Source of the DNA: Bombyx mori
Lineage: Eukaryota > Arthropoda > Insecta > Lepidoptera > Bombycidae
Length of the DNA stretch: 64,000 bases
NCBI RefSeq assembly: GCF_030269925.1
Contig: NC_085119.1
Location: 11,753,001 to 11,817,000 of the forward strand
Direction of reading: 5' to 3'
The position numbers were made by a program, and so were the translations under genes. Below, in pieces: positions 1 through 10,440 of this stretch. The notes under the pieces were generated by a model. That model did no database searches, was not told the origin of the DNA, and saw only the letters and a program-made list of their open reading frames with translations. Positions within the stretch are counted from its first letter, which is position 1. Each line of letters opens with the position of its first letter.

Positions 1-15
1 ATTTAACTACTACTA

Positions 16-435
16 TTAGCGGTCCCGCAGTAGTCGAAATTCGACTATAATTAATTAGAATTGTAAGTTTGTACACTAATATGATTGTATTTTATACTTC
101 TATAATCACAAATTTCACCAAGACTACACTTTAAAAAATATTAATAAAGACAAACAATATTTAATCTATTCTCAATTTGACCACAGACGTCAAGAACAAA
201 AGTTTGACAATAAATAGTATGCATGCATGTGTGCGTCAAATACATGGTATGTAGTGTGTGTAATGCTTTTTTTATTGATTTAATGTATCTTTTATGCATT
301 ATTTAAAAAAAATATATAGCATTGTGCACTTCTTCTCTATATTCTCTATAAGTGTGGAAAATTTCATACTCCTCCGTCCGCGCAATTTTCGTTAAAAAGG
401 ATACAAAGTTTTTGCTTCACGTATTAATATATAGA
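16..435 (-). mobile_element. Non-autonomous Helitron, inverted copy (left arm)
   Basis: On the minus strand this 420-base unit begins TCTATATATTAATACGTG and ends in CTAA before a T, matching the Helitron rule of TC...CTRR inserted between A and T. A perfect 8-1-8 palindrome (TAGTCGAA/TTCGACTA) lies a few bases before the 3' end, as Helitron ends require. It encodes nothing. A near-identical copy lies in opposite orientation at 992-1410, and others at 31822-32207 and 37132-37549. The Helitron class is inferred from the ends only. Confidence 0.75.
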
Positions 436-991
436 TACTACACTTAACTAAAACTTGTTTGAATCCAATTTTGTTTCGAAGTTAATGAAGTTTCTGCACG
501 CGCTCAATTCTCATATTTTTGGTAAAAAAAAGTAAATTTTAATTAACCTTATAACATCAGCAATGTGTCAGTTAAAATAGCATCAAAATTGGTTAAACCA
601 TTGATCCAGCGATGAAATTTTAATAAAACGTTATTGTCATTTTTCTGATATTAGCGGTAAGACCTGTTATGATCACCCAGTTTACTCATTCGGTCGTGTA
701 TTCATTTAGGCTACAGCTATCATATATATTGGCATTGCTGAAGTCCATGGGCGACGGTAACCACTCACCATCAGGTGGGCCGTATGCTCGTCTGCCTACA
801 AAGGCAACAAAATATACATATATATATGGCTGTATGCTGTAAGTAGTATCCCTAGTAGTATTCTCGAAGTCGCAGGCCGAAGCGTGTACTTGTACACTAT
901 AAAACCGTGAACTCGACTCTGATAATAAAACCTCGTATGTGATTTTAACAATCAATCAGTCTCATCACAAAACCAGACCTGTTTTATTTTA
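436..991. other. Spacer between head-to-head Helitrons
   Basis: 556 bases lie between the two inverted Helitron copies. The right part, 733-812, carries the 3' tail of a SINE/LINE family on the + strand, ending near GTCTGCCTACAAAGGCAACAAAA. The remainder is AT-rich, with no ORF or RNA gene that I recognise. The open frame on the minus strand at 686-955 reads through the SINE tail and is not a gene. Confidence 0.6.
733..812 (+). mobile_element. SINE/LINE 3' tail fragment (type A)
   Basis: The sequence matches the 3' tail shared by several copies in this window: 'gctgaagtccatgggcgacg', then 'tcaggtgggccgtatgctcg', ending in a short A-rich tail. Only the tail is present; head and body are missing. 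Confidence 0.8.
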
Positions 992-1410
992 TCTATATAT
1001 TAATACGTGAAGCAAAAACGTTGTATCCCTTTTTACGAAAATTGCGCGGATGGAGGAGTATGAAATTTTTCACACTTATAGAGAATATAGAGAAGAAGTG
1101 CACAATGCTAATATTTTTTTTAAATAATGCATAAAAGATACATTAAATCAATAAAGAAAACATTACACACACCACATACCATGTATTTGACGCACACACG
1201 CATGCATACTATTTATTGTCAAACTTTTGTCTTGACGTCTGTGGTCAAATTGAAAATAGATTAAATATTGTTTGTCTTTATTAATATTTTTTTATAGTGT
1301 AGCCTTGGCGCAATTTGTGATTATAGAAGTATAAAATACAATCATAATATTGTACAAACTTACAATTCCAATTAATTATAGTCGAATTTCGACTACTGCG
1401 GGACCTCTAG
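992..1410 (+). mobile_element. Non-autonomous Helitron (right arm)
   Basis: Starts TCTATATATTAATACGTG and ends CTCTAG before a T, with the terminal palindrome TAGTCGAATTTCGACTA at 1379-1395. It is 419 bases long and closely matches the inverted copy at 16-435. No coding capacity. Confidence 0.78.
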
Positions 1411-1913
1411 TATGTATAAATGTAAAAAAAGGAGTTAAAAATAAAAAAAAACCGTATTGTATTTTCTCACGTATAATTTTACTTTTGATAAAATTTAAAT
1501 TAGTGTAAATACAAGTAGAGTACGAGTTTTTATATTCGGTCATCGATCGCCTCGTAAAATCGAGATTGTATCGAGTGCGTTCGTAATTAAACAAGCGCTA
1601 ATGAACTAAAGCAGTTCGACTTGATTATATATTTTTCGATTGCTTACGTAATAAAATATATGAAATCTCAATTAGAAATTACACGGATTACTCGCTAATT
1701 ATAATAGAAACAGCGTCATAGAAGAAACACATTTCAAACGAACACGGAAGTAATTTCAGATTTTATAAATAACGGTACAAATACGAAAATTTGTATGAAT
1801 TGTGGAATGTTCATTATTAATTAGCTCTGTACTAGAAATAAAGTCATATTTAATGTTTAAATTAAATAAACATGGCCACAGTTACAAAATCTTCAGAAAT
1901 TCAATATGTAATC
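1411..1913. other. AT-rich unique stretch, nothing recognised
   Basis: About 500 bases between two Helitrons. I see no gene, RNA or repeat in it. Confidence 0.5.
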
Positions 1914-2157
1914 TCTATATATAAAAATGAATTGTTGTTCGTTAGTCTCGCTAAAACTCGAGAACGGCTGAACCGATTTGACTAATTTTGGTCTTGAATT
2001 ATTTGTGGAAGTCCAGAGGAGGTTTAAAAGGTAGATAAATATGAAAATGCTCGGAATTAATTAAATAAACATAACAATTTTGTTTTTCCTTTGATGCGTC
2101 CCCCGTCGGTCATTTATTTATCGATTGAGGCACTACGAAGTTTGCCGGGTCAGCTAG
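1914..2157 (+). mobile_element. Short Helitron, AATTG-start family
   Basis: Begins TCTATATATAAAAATGAATTG and ends GTTTGCCGGGTCAGCTAG before T. The inner segment around 'cgttagtctcgctaaaactc' is shared with the copies at 3153, 33124, 42570 and 52026. This 244-base version is non-autonomous. I know this family as very common in Lepidoptera. Confidence 0.8.
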
Positions 2158-2469
2158 TACTTTATATTAATTAAGCACGTCATCACTAGAATGCTGTATC
2201 AACAATGCACATATTGGAAAACAGCTCTGACGATGAAATAATAAATTTTGTAAGCTGCAATTATGTGATAAGCTGTAGTGCGGTGTGTTGGTAGTAGAAT
2301 GTTTGGCAGTGTACTCGCTCAATAGCTTAATATCGCCCTTAGGCCAAGACTATTTCACTAACAATAATTTTATCAAACATGTTGTTAGTTTGCATAGCGG
2401 CTGTATTTAAAATGATAGCTCACCTGGTTTATTCGTTTTTTTAGAAAAAATCTACGAAGTACCTCAAAC

Positions 2470-2590
2470 TACAATTTTTTTTTTTATTGCCCTTGTAGGC
2501 AGACGAGCATACCGCCCAACTGATGGTGAGTGGTTACCGTCGCCCCTGGACTTTAGCAATGCCAGGGGCAGAGCCAAGCCGCTGCCTACC
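2470..2590 (-). mobile_element. SINE/LINE 3' tail fragment (type A)
   Basis: The T-run followed by 'attgcccttgtaggcagacg' is the reverse complement of the type A tail. It extends through the 'aggggcagagccaagccgct' block. 5'-truncated. Confidence 0.82.
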
Positions 2591-3152
2591 GAATCAAAAT
2601 ACCTAAAAAATCAAATACAAAGTGATTAGTGATCGCGTTTGAAATTCCAAATATCTCAATATTAATATACTAATCTGCTGAATGTGTTAATGTCGTGAAC
2701 AGTTAAACGTATGTTACAACCGAAAAATCAACATGCGTTCCTAATGTTTATTAGTGAAAACATTTTATTTTATTAGTAATTTTATAACATCTATAATGTA
2801 TGCAATGCTTTATACGCGCTCACTTCGTAATATATGTATGTATATTCATTTTTAACGATTATCAAATTTAATATATTATTCACAAGCCGTCTGTCTGTTC
2901 CTAGTTATTTATTATTGCGTGTTTTAAGTTTAACTAAAATTCAAAGAGCTTTAATTAAAAACTACGATCGTTCGGAAATATTAATTGGCAAATAATGCTA
3001 GTGATGTATTTAAAAATCATTAAGAAAGTTTCTGGAAAAAAAAAAATTACCAATTTTCATTGTTAAATGAAAGAAAATCACAACACTTTAATCATAAGTT
3101 TTTAAATGCCGCAGGTATCAATAGCATAAATTAAAAAATATTTTATTTGAGA
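2591..3152. other. AT-rich unique stretch, nothing recognised
   Basis: No coding or repeat signal was seen in these roughly 560 bases. Confidence 0.45.
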
Positions 3153-3444
3153 CTAACTGACCCGGCAGACTTCGTAGTGCCTCAATCGATAGTATAATAT
3201 AAAATAAAATACCTAAACTTTTGTATAAAGCAAACAAAAGGAATCCGTCCGACGGGGGACATATCAAAGGTAAACATAATTGTTATTTTTATTTAATTCC
3301 GATCATTTTCATATTTATCTCCCTTTTAAACCTTCTCTGGACTTCCACGAATAATTCAAGACCAAAATTAGCCAAATCGGTCCAGCCGTTCTCGAGTTTT
3401 AGCGAGACTAACGAACAGCAATTCATTTATATATTGTATATAGA
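3153..3444 (-). mobile_element. Short Helitron, AATTG-start family
   Basis: Minus-strand copy of the family at 1914-2157. The 3' end reads ...GTCTGCCGGGTCAGTTAG, slightly mutated from CTAG, and the 5' end is near 3444. The open frame inside it at 3221-3454 is chance. Confidence 0.78.
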
Positions 3445-4029
3445 TTTAAAATGACTTGAAATTATGTAGCAATATAACTTACCGAAAGCTTTCGGGAAAC
3501 CTGAATGTTGTGTTGAATTTTTACTACTAGCTACTTCTCTATTTCTGCCGCGACTGGTCTCGCATTCCACTTGGAACGGTGAACAGCTGTTACACAATAA
3601 AACTGATACTTCAACCTGGTCTCGTAATAGGTGGTGATATCTAAGGGCACCGCTAATCCTTCAACATCGTTCGCGATAAGTTCATTCACCCGTCTATTAA
3701 AAAAAGATGATTTTATAATTGATCATAATTCCCCTCTATCCGTTGAAAACTCTAACAATCAATGTCAACATAGTTTTAGAAGACTTTACACAAATCCAGC
3801 CTTTTAGAAATAGATTCAATCGAAAGAGAAATATAGTCATATTACTCATTGCATTATGTTAGTAATAGTCATAGTATTATCATAATATTTTATATTTAAT
3901 TCGCCCTCTTCTCTTCCCTCTAATGCACACAGACAGAACAGTGCTTTGTAAGCCCACCCGTATTATTATCACTATATTTTCGTTCGACACGGCGCGGCGT
4001 AGCAAGAATGTACGCATGGTATTATTAGC

Positions 4030-4200
4030 TTTCTGAGTTTCTCGATGGATCTCTTCAGCAAGTTGCGATTCTGCTCCACTAAAAAATGCTTCGCAAAGCA
4101 GCGGCCATTGAGCTATTGAGGCCTCCTCTGCGAGTATTCGGTCAGCTATTGACCAATCTTCCCCTCGTGGCTGGGCCTTAGAGTTAGCCAATTTGTAATG
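4030..4200 (+). mobile_element. Decayed LINE 3' region (jockey-like, type C)
   Basis: Weak but collinear similarity to the better preserved copy at 30375-30640: 'cttcgcaaagcagcggc', then 'attgaggcctcctctgcgag', then 'cccctcgtggctggg'. The two minus-strand ORFs here (3880-4191 and 4146-4337) are therefore most likely shadows of an old retrotransposon. Confidence 0.5.
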
Positions 4201-5145
4201 GCTGAGTCGCAGTCACTGGAAGAATCCTCTGCAATTACAAAAAAAATATTGTCCAAAGGTATAGGTAAAGGCAAAAGTAGGTAGAGTAGTTTGTCGCATA
4301 ACAATCTTGTAAACATTAGTGCTGAAAATGAAACCATATTTAAATATTAAAACCAATCCAAATAAATAGGATAGAAAACTAAAATACCGCCATCTCTGTA
4401 CAAAGCGTGGAACTAAATTTCATGTTTACCTTGCACCCCATAGTCAAACCCACCCCTAGACCTGATCGCCATCTGTAGGAAAAAGTTGAAATTATTTATA
4501 GGGTTGCTGTCCTTCATCTATTTTTATAGCGTTTAAATAAGGGTGCTTATAGATGGTGTTAGTGTACCTACAGAGGGGTGATTTTCTGACCCCTTCTTTT
4601 CATTTTTTTATTTATTCAATTTATTCAGATGACTTTTTGTGTGAAGAGTACATTAATAATTTTCACGATAGAATAACAACTCACGAAGGCATAAAATACA
4701 TCATATCTTCATTTTTTCTATATAAATAAAGCCCACAAAAAAGTTTCAGTTGTAAATAAAATACAATGATTTGTTCCAATTGAAAATTATACTTTGACTT
4801 ATGTTCTTAAGGCGGATCGTAATTATGGCTCCGTTAACTATTCGTTACGGAAATCGGTATTGAAATAATACTTAAAGGATTATTCAAACAATACGCAGCT
4901 AATCTGACCGAATTCTAGGAAATTCGTTTCACGATGGCGAAGACTTAAACGCGGCTGCCTTTAATGTGGCTCACTGATTATTATTTTACTAATAATATTA
5001 TCTTCTTTTTATTTTCGCAAAGGCCTATTCCATACGCAGAAAATCTAATTGGACTGTATCTTTGTAATGACCCATTATCATATAAAGTTAAACGTCAAAT
5101 TAAATTCCGACGGCGGTTCGTAGAACTAGAACGATGTTGACGCAT
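4201..5145. other. Upstream flank of ASH, no gene seen
   Basis: About 900 bases of AT-rich DNA before the candidate E-box of the ASH gene. No repeat family was recognised. It may hold promoter-proximal control elements, but I can point to none with confidence. Confidence 0.4.
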
Positions 5146-5153
5146 ACACCTGC
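5146..5153 (-). promoter_or_regulatory. Candidate proneural E-box GCAGGTGT
   Basis: ACACCTGC on + is GCAGGTGT on -, an exact match to the GCAGGTGK site bound by achaete-scute/daughterless dimers in Drosophila. It lies about 640 bases before the ASH start codon, where it could serve autoregulation. A single match can arise by chance. Confidence 0.4.
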
Positions 5154-5569
5154 TACATTCCGCTTTTCACACTAGAATCACTTACGGGACGTGTCTAAAA
5201 AAAAGTTGATCTACTAATACGTACGACATTTTTGTTATAAAACATTATAACATTAGATGCACTTCCGTAAAAAAAAAACAGTGAATAATTAGGTTCGTTA
5301 ACAAGAAACAATAATCAATCTCCGCATTTGCATTGCTTTACAACGCAAAAAATATATATACACGCTTCATTTTTTATAACGAAAGCACCAAGACATTAAT
5401 AACACAATATCGTCGCCGATCGTTTTACAGTGCCTATTCTCCTTAACGACTTCTAAATAGACGACGCAAGCTGATCTCGTCCTACGAACATGGTAATGGA
5501 CGGGATAATTACGCGCAACGACGTGCAACAATAGCGGCGCGAGCTTACTGCTCTATGGCATAATAAGCG

Positions 5570-5782
5570 CCGGCATATTTTGATCGGAGCAACAAGTAGC
5601 GGGGCGGGGAAGCGGGGGGACGGCGGCCCGTGCGCGCGCGTCCGGCACGCGCCCCACCGCCGCCGCGCGCGCTACTTAGCGTCGGGGGTGCGCGCAACCT
5701 CCGCCAATCCACTGGCGACCTCCGCGCGGCACGGACTCGTGCGCACTCGATACACACACGATACGTTTTCACACGATACGCG
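5570..5782 (+). promoter_or_regulatory. CpG-rich 5' leader / promoter region of ASH
   Basis: A sharply GC- and CpG-rich block, strongest at 5595-5740, immediately precedes the ASH coding exon in otherwise AT-rich DNA. It remains open in frame with ASH back to an ATG at 5630. Its predicted residues are almost all Arg, Ala, Pro and Ser, as expected from CpG-rich leader DNA. I see no clear TATA box, so the transcription start is not placed. Confidence 0.5.
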
Positions 5783-6364
5783 ATGCCGATGGCGGCGATT
5801 CACGGCTATCAAAATCTGGGTGTCGATCAAAAACTGACGCACCTGCAAACTCCTGCACCGAGGAGACTGGCACCGGCTCCAGTTGACACGACCCGCTGCA
5901 AGAAGAGATCTTATCTTCATCAGCCGTACCCAACCCAGCCTGCTTCAGTGGCCCGGAGGAATGCGCGAGAGCGGAATAGAGTGAAACAAGTCAACAACGG
6001 ATTTGCGGCACTCCGACAACATATTCCCTCGGCTGTGACGGCTGCTCTTGCAGGCGGCAGAGGTTCCTCCAGAAAATTAAGCAAGGTAGATACTTTACGG
6101 CTAGCAGTAGAGTACATTAAAAGCTTAAAGAGGCTTTTAGATGAAAGCGATGATGGATGTTCAGATACCCAATTAGGGCTTGGATTATCTACGACAGGCT
6201 CGCAAACGCCACCATCATCGGAAGAATCTCATTCTCCAGCCCCATCATTCGTGTCTGAAAGTTCTGCAGGGCCTAATTGTCATGACGTATACGATGCCTA
6301 CGAACCCATGAGTCCAGAAGACGAGGAACTACTTGACGTCATATCGTGGTGGCAACAACAGTGA
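5783..6364 (+). CDS. ASH: Achaete-scute homolog, proneural bHLH transcription factor
   Basis: Predicted 193-residue nuclear bHLH factor of the achaete-scute family. Such proteins pair with daughterless/E proteins on E-boxes to select neural and, in Lepidoptera, scale precursors. The basic region is at about residues 56-70 (core RRNARERNRVKQVNN), helix 1 at 70-83, a glycine-rich loop at 84-98, and helix 2 at about 99-119 (KLSKVDTLRLAVEYIKSL). A Ser/Pro-rich linker follows. The acidic C-terminal tail ends ELLDVISWWQQQ, the conserved family C-terminus. I chose the ATG at 5783 because the 51 codons upstream, back to 5630, are CpG-rich leader-like; the ATG at 5789 is another option. The coding region has no intron, as in Drosophila achaete-scute genes. 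Which lepidopteran paralogue (ASH1, ASH2, ASH3 or asense) it is cannot be settled here; the short N-terminus and length argue against asense. Confidence 0.95.
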   Translation: MPMAAIHGYQNLGVDQKLTHLQTPAPRRLAPAPVDTTRCKKRSYLHQPYPTQPASVARRNARERNRVKQVNNGFAALRQHIPSAVTAALAGGRGSSRKLSKVDTLRLAVEYIKSLKRLLDESDDGCSDTQLGLGLSTTGSQTPPSSEESHSPAPSFVSESSAGPNCHDVYDAYEPMSPEDEELLDVISWWQQQ

Positions 6365-6426
6365 CAAAGGTGAGTCTTACTAACCTAATTTTAAAACGTC
6401 CTAGACATTAATCTTGTTTCACTAAA

Positions 6427-6512
6427 CTTTGATAAAGAACTTTGATAATTTATGAATGAATTCTTATACGTGCTTACATAATCTTCAGAGCTTTGATAAG
6501 GATTTTCTTATC
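6427..6512 (+). promoter_or_regulatory. Cluster of CTTTGATAA sites (TCF and GATA cores)
   Basis: CTTTGAT occurs at 6427, 6440 and 6491, each continued as TGATAA, and CTTATC lies at 6507-6512. CTTTGAT is the core of TCF/Pangolin HMG sites, and TGATAA and CTTATC fit the GATA-factor site WGATAR. Both inputs are known on Drosophila achaete-scute enhancers. Function here is inference. Confidence 0.4.
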
Positions 6513-6794
6513 GAGTTGTTTACACACGTCGCGCCGCGGTTAATATAAAATTTGGAAATACAATCTCATTTTGTTATTAGAATATATTTTAAAATTCGAA
6601 CTTTTAGAGGGGACAGAAAAATCTCGAAATTTATGTTCATTTTTTTATATATTTAATCAAAGTTTAGTATAAAAGCAGGTAGGTAGAAGCTACCATTAAG
6701 GTTTTTCTATCGGGTCTGTTTGTCATGGTTACGTAGATTCTTTTATATTGTGCAATGAATGTCTGCCTTCATCCCCTAAGCAAAAAGCAAACAG

Positions 6795-6802
6795 GTCTTC
6801 CA
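6795..6802 (+). promoter_or_regulatory. GY-box / miR-7 seed match GTCTTCCA
   Basis: GTCTTCC is the GY-box of Notch-pathway 3'UTRs and an exact complement to the miR-7 seed; the following A makes an 8-mer. It would lie in the mature 3'UTR only if the predicted intron is retained. Confidence 0.3.
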
Positions 6803-7536
6803 TTATGCCCGAGCATTGAACCGTGACATAGACTTTATCTGTCATTGTTACATTAAAAGATACAATAGCAAAATTTTCACAATAGCGAATCTTAAAATAT
6901 AGTCTCCTTAAGAAGACCCAGCTATTACTGCTAGATACTTTTTTCTATTAAAAAATAGGACCCGCATTGTATTTATACATATTTTATTTCCTTCACAAGA
7001 CATAGAGTAATTACATCTAAGAATGTTGTGGTTTGGCCCGCATGTAGTGAGAAAATTGCACATAAAAGTGTTATTTTCTAATAACATATCATTGTATACG
7101 TTCCGAGGGTCCAAGAACAAAGATCGTGCCCATTATTGATACAAAAGTATTTTCATCCGGTCAGTTGTGGATTAAAATGATTTCGACATATGGTCCGAAT
7201 CGACTACAGAGACGGAACGGTAGCGCTTCTCGTAAAAAACTTAAATTGGTTTCGCAAAAAATTTGGGCCTATTAATTTATTGTACCGGAAGACTAAATCT
7301 CGAGAGGAAATAGAAGGGCGCCGAGCGAAGCACACGTGTTACAATATTTGCTAAGCACTGTACAAACATCTGGTGATACCAGTTCGGTTCATGGGAATTA
7401 TATCGCTCGACTGCAGCTTAGCCGTGACTCGATTTTCAAGTTTATCATACATAGCTCTGAAGTTTATTTTTCGATCGGAATTTTCGGATGACGTTAACGA
7501 TTTTAATGAAATTGTTTTTCTTTTTTTTTTCTCCAG

Positions 7537-8190
7537 GGAACGAGCCTTGCAGTGAACAAAGTGGGGCCATTGAGCGGCAATTGGTGATTATGAAAAAAAC
7601 GAGTATTCCTCAAGGGAGACCCGATGGAGCGCGAGGGACTCCGAGAGAGCCTCTAATTAAGCGTAATCAGTATATTCCTAATGAGTGGGGATAATGGTGG
7701 ACAACGACGAGCTCATCGACGCATTCCGTCGAGCGACTTTACTTCGAACGAACGCTGCATTTCATACATCAATGGAATAGCAGCTCCAAGACTGAAACGA
7801 TCACTTGTTCCATACAAGCATTTAAAGTTATATTAGTACCGCTGTGCCTTAGTTTTAACGTTAGATAGTAAAACTTCCATTAAATTATAGCCTATACAAT
7901 TGTTATCTAGTCATTATCTTTAAGAATGCTGTTTAATTCGTATTATATTATTATAATTCGGTGTATGTGGACCAATGCCCGTATTATAAATATTTAATGG
8001 AATGATCAAAAGCCAACTTACTTTACGTAAGGATCTATGAGACAAAGACTTTTAGTTAATAAAGTTAATATTAGTATTACAAGCATGATTCCTAATAATG
8101 TAAGATGTTATTAAGATCCATTGTTACTATTGAGCACTTGGTTTTTTTTTGTAAATAGATCAAAATAAATGATTCCTGAATACGAGCCTA
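7537..8190 (+). other. Predicted last, noncoding exon of ASH
   Basis: Starts after the acceptor at 7536. AATAAA at 8164-8169 is the first plausible poly(A) signal and AATAAA at 8268-8273 is a second. The open frame through 7488-7694 crosses the acceptor and is not taken as coding. Confidence 0.45.
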
Positions 8191-8274
8191 TTTTGATTTA
8201 AATTACCCTGTTATAATGTTATATTCACTTGCTTGTTTAATTCCTTCAATTCTATACCTATTAAATGAATAAAT

Positions 8275-10320
8275 TAAAAATGTTCAAGATTCTCGATGTG
8301 AGTGGTTATTCTTGGTGCCTATTTCTCATGCAATTTGCATGCATTGCACCTTTACCTCAATACCCACAGAAAGATAATCAACTTCTTAAATTCAGATCAT
8401 TAAATATTTTTGTTCGGAATGTATAGTCATTGTCAGTTTTGAATTATTCAAGTATCTTTATTTTACTATAGTTGTTACTATACTATACTACTGTAATTAT
8501 ACATTTATGGTTATAAATAATCGCATTATTTAAGATTTGAACACAGATTACAGTTTTCCCTTCTATTGAAAATAAAGACAAGTCATTTAAATAAAGATAT
8601 AAAGATTCTATAGTATGAACTACAAAAACGACATTGATGAGAAGAAAGTGCTCAGAAGTTCTTGGCAATTACATCCAGCTAATCATTCTAAAGGATACAC
8701 TTACATGATGTGTAACAAGTATTTTTGTTTGTGAAAATAGCCTGTAAGCCCATAATTTAGGTATTAATAATAATTTATTGATTAATCGTATTTCGGCTAG
8801 TTTTTTACTACTACTACCTACTAAACAACGCAGAATGATATTTTGATTTCTAATGTAGAGTTATATTATTAAAATTCCGAATTAGTCCATCAGCAGGAAA
8901 ACTTTTGATAATATCATAGTTTTTGTACATCACTATCTCGATTCTAAAAGTGAAAAATAATTGTTTTTTCTTATCAATAAATGAATATATATATATATAT
9001 ATATATATATACCTCTGTACATTTTTAGCATAATTATAATCATAGCTTACTTCTCGTTAATAAAACAAAAATATTCGTAATATATTTTAACTGTACTCAA
9101 TAAATGCACGTAGCTTTGCATTCTGTATATAATAACACGAACATACCGCCGTATAGTAGACCACAAACGAAGCAAACTACATTGCGAAATTGGAATAACA
9201 AAAGGTGCTTTTTTACGCACGTGCTTCAACTCAGATTACGTTTTTGCAAAAAAAAAAAAAACCAAATAATAACACGTGAAATACGCGAAACAGTCTCCCC
9301 CGAAACATGCATGTCCGCTGCTATTAATTTGAAGAAGACAATCGGTACGGATCACGTTCGTGGCCCGCCCATCGAAATCAAAACGCAATAGTAATTTTTT
9401 GGAAATTTTATAGGGAACCCACAATGACGGGTGGATGTTTCCGCGGCTGCTAATAATTGAACTCGTTTCGCGAATTCAATGACTAGACGCGACGTTCACA
9501 TCCGTTAGACTCCTCGGGTACTGTTTAATTTTTTTTTAACACTACAATTATTCGCATTAATAGTTGTTGCACTCAAAAGCACATTTCATCCGTCTCCGAC
9601 TAGCTTGCCCCTCGTTATCCTGTCTTGTTAGACGCTACTTTGATGTACGCAATTTTGTATGAGCATAGTTTTAAACTAATTAATACTTTCATACTGCATT
9701 GAGTGCTGATTCGTTTTTGAATAATTTGTAATATGAGAACGTTTATCATTGATATTAAGCGATGATAAATTTAGCGTAAATGTTGAAGTATATTTTTAAG
9801 AAATAATGCTTTATTATTGGTAGAATAATTATTGAAATATTCATAGATTCACATACGCTTAATAGCCGTAGCCATGTTTCTCAGTGATTCTCGCTGACTT
9901 TATCGATATACATACGTTTGCTAAAAAAAAACTCCCTCGCCACATGTTATCTCGCATTTACAGTACTATTTTACAAACGTTCTATGGAGTAATAAATAAT
10001 AATAACCCGGAACAAATCACGCACAGTCGTCCGCCCTCAGATTAGGATTCCCTGCAAATAAACAAACGTGTTCATCACACGAATTGCTTGACGTGTGAAT
10101 CGAAAACACGACCCTCGGCAGTCAGGAGAATACTAACTATAAGCCTGCAAAGTTTAACTCGATACGAAAAACGACGCCCCAATGTATATAACTAGGTATA
10201 CCTATAGAACTTCATCAAGCGAGCCCACATAACTCAATTTGATAGATTAAGATTAGGAACGGTGTTACATATTTATTTATTCAAATTTCGAATCTACGAA
10301 TGCCGTAGCACATTTCGTCG
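8275..10320. other. Intergenic stretch downstream of ASH
   Basis: About 2 kb of AT-rich DNA without a recognised gene or repeat apart from an (AT)n run near 8986-9012. The small ORFs near 9104-9424 overlap on opposite strands and show no protein-like pattern. Confidence 0.45.
8986..9012. repeat. (AT)n microsatellite
   Basis: Simple alternating AT run. Confidence 0.9.
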
Positions 10321-10440
10321 TGATAAGGTAAGGTGCTTCGTGTGCGCTCGGCTTCGCCCGTGCGGCGGAGGCACGCGACGGACGCGCGCCGCGCCACCAG
10401 CTGCCCGCGTCGCGTCGTGTGCACAGGTATGCCCGACTTG
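10320..10440. promoter_or_regulatory. Isolated CpG-rich island with E-box
   Basis: Around 10330-10425 base composition jumps to strongly GC- and CpG-rich, like the ASH leader. It contains CAGCTG in 'ccaccagctgcccg' and is preceded by a donor-like AAGGTAAGG. It may be an enhancer, a promoter, or a first exon of an unseen transcript. The minus-strand ORF through it is not protein-like. Confidence 0.35.

Larger units (their letters stand above)
6370..7536 (+). other. Predicted 3'UTR intron of ASH
   Basis: AAAG|GTGAGT at 6366-6375 is a near-perfect donor, five bases after the TGA. The acceptor is a long pyrimidine run ending TTTCTCCAG at 7536. Because the stop lies so close to the exon junction, such a transcript should escape nonsense-mediated decay. 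The intron holds a CTTTGATAA cluster (6427-6512), a GTCTTCCA site (6795-6802) and a CACGTG E-box (7333-7338). Splicing is inferred; no cDNA was seen. Confidence 0.6.

Noticed and set aside
3880..4337. Two minus-strand ORFs that might be exons of a gene
   Set aside because: The plus strand is collinear with a decayed LINE fragment and no splice sites join the two frames convincingly.
8986..9012. The AT run as a replication origin or regulatory element
   Set aside because: Simple AT microsatellites are common in insect DNA and nothing around it supports such a role.
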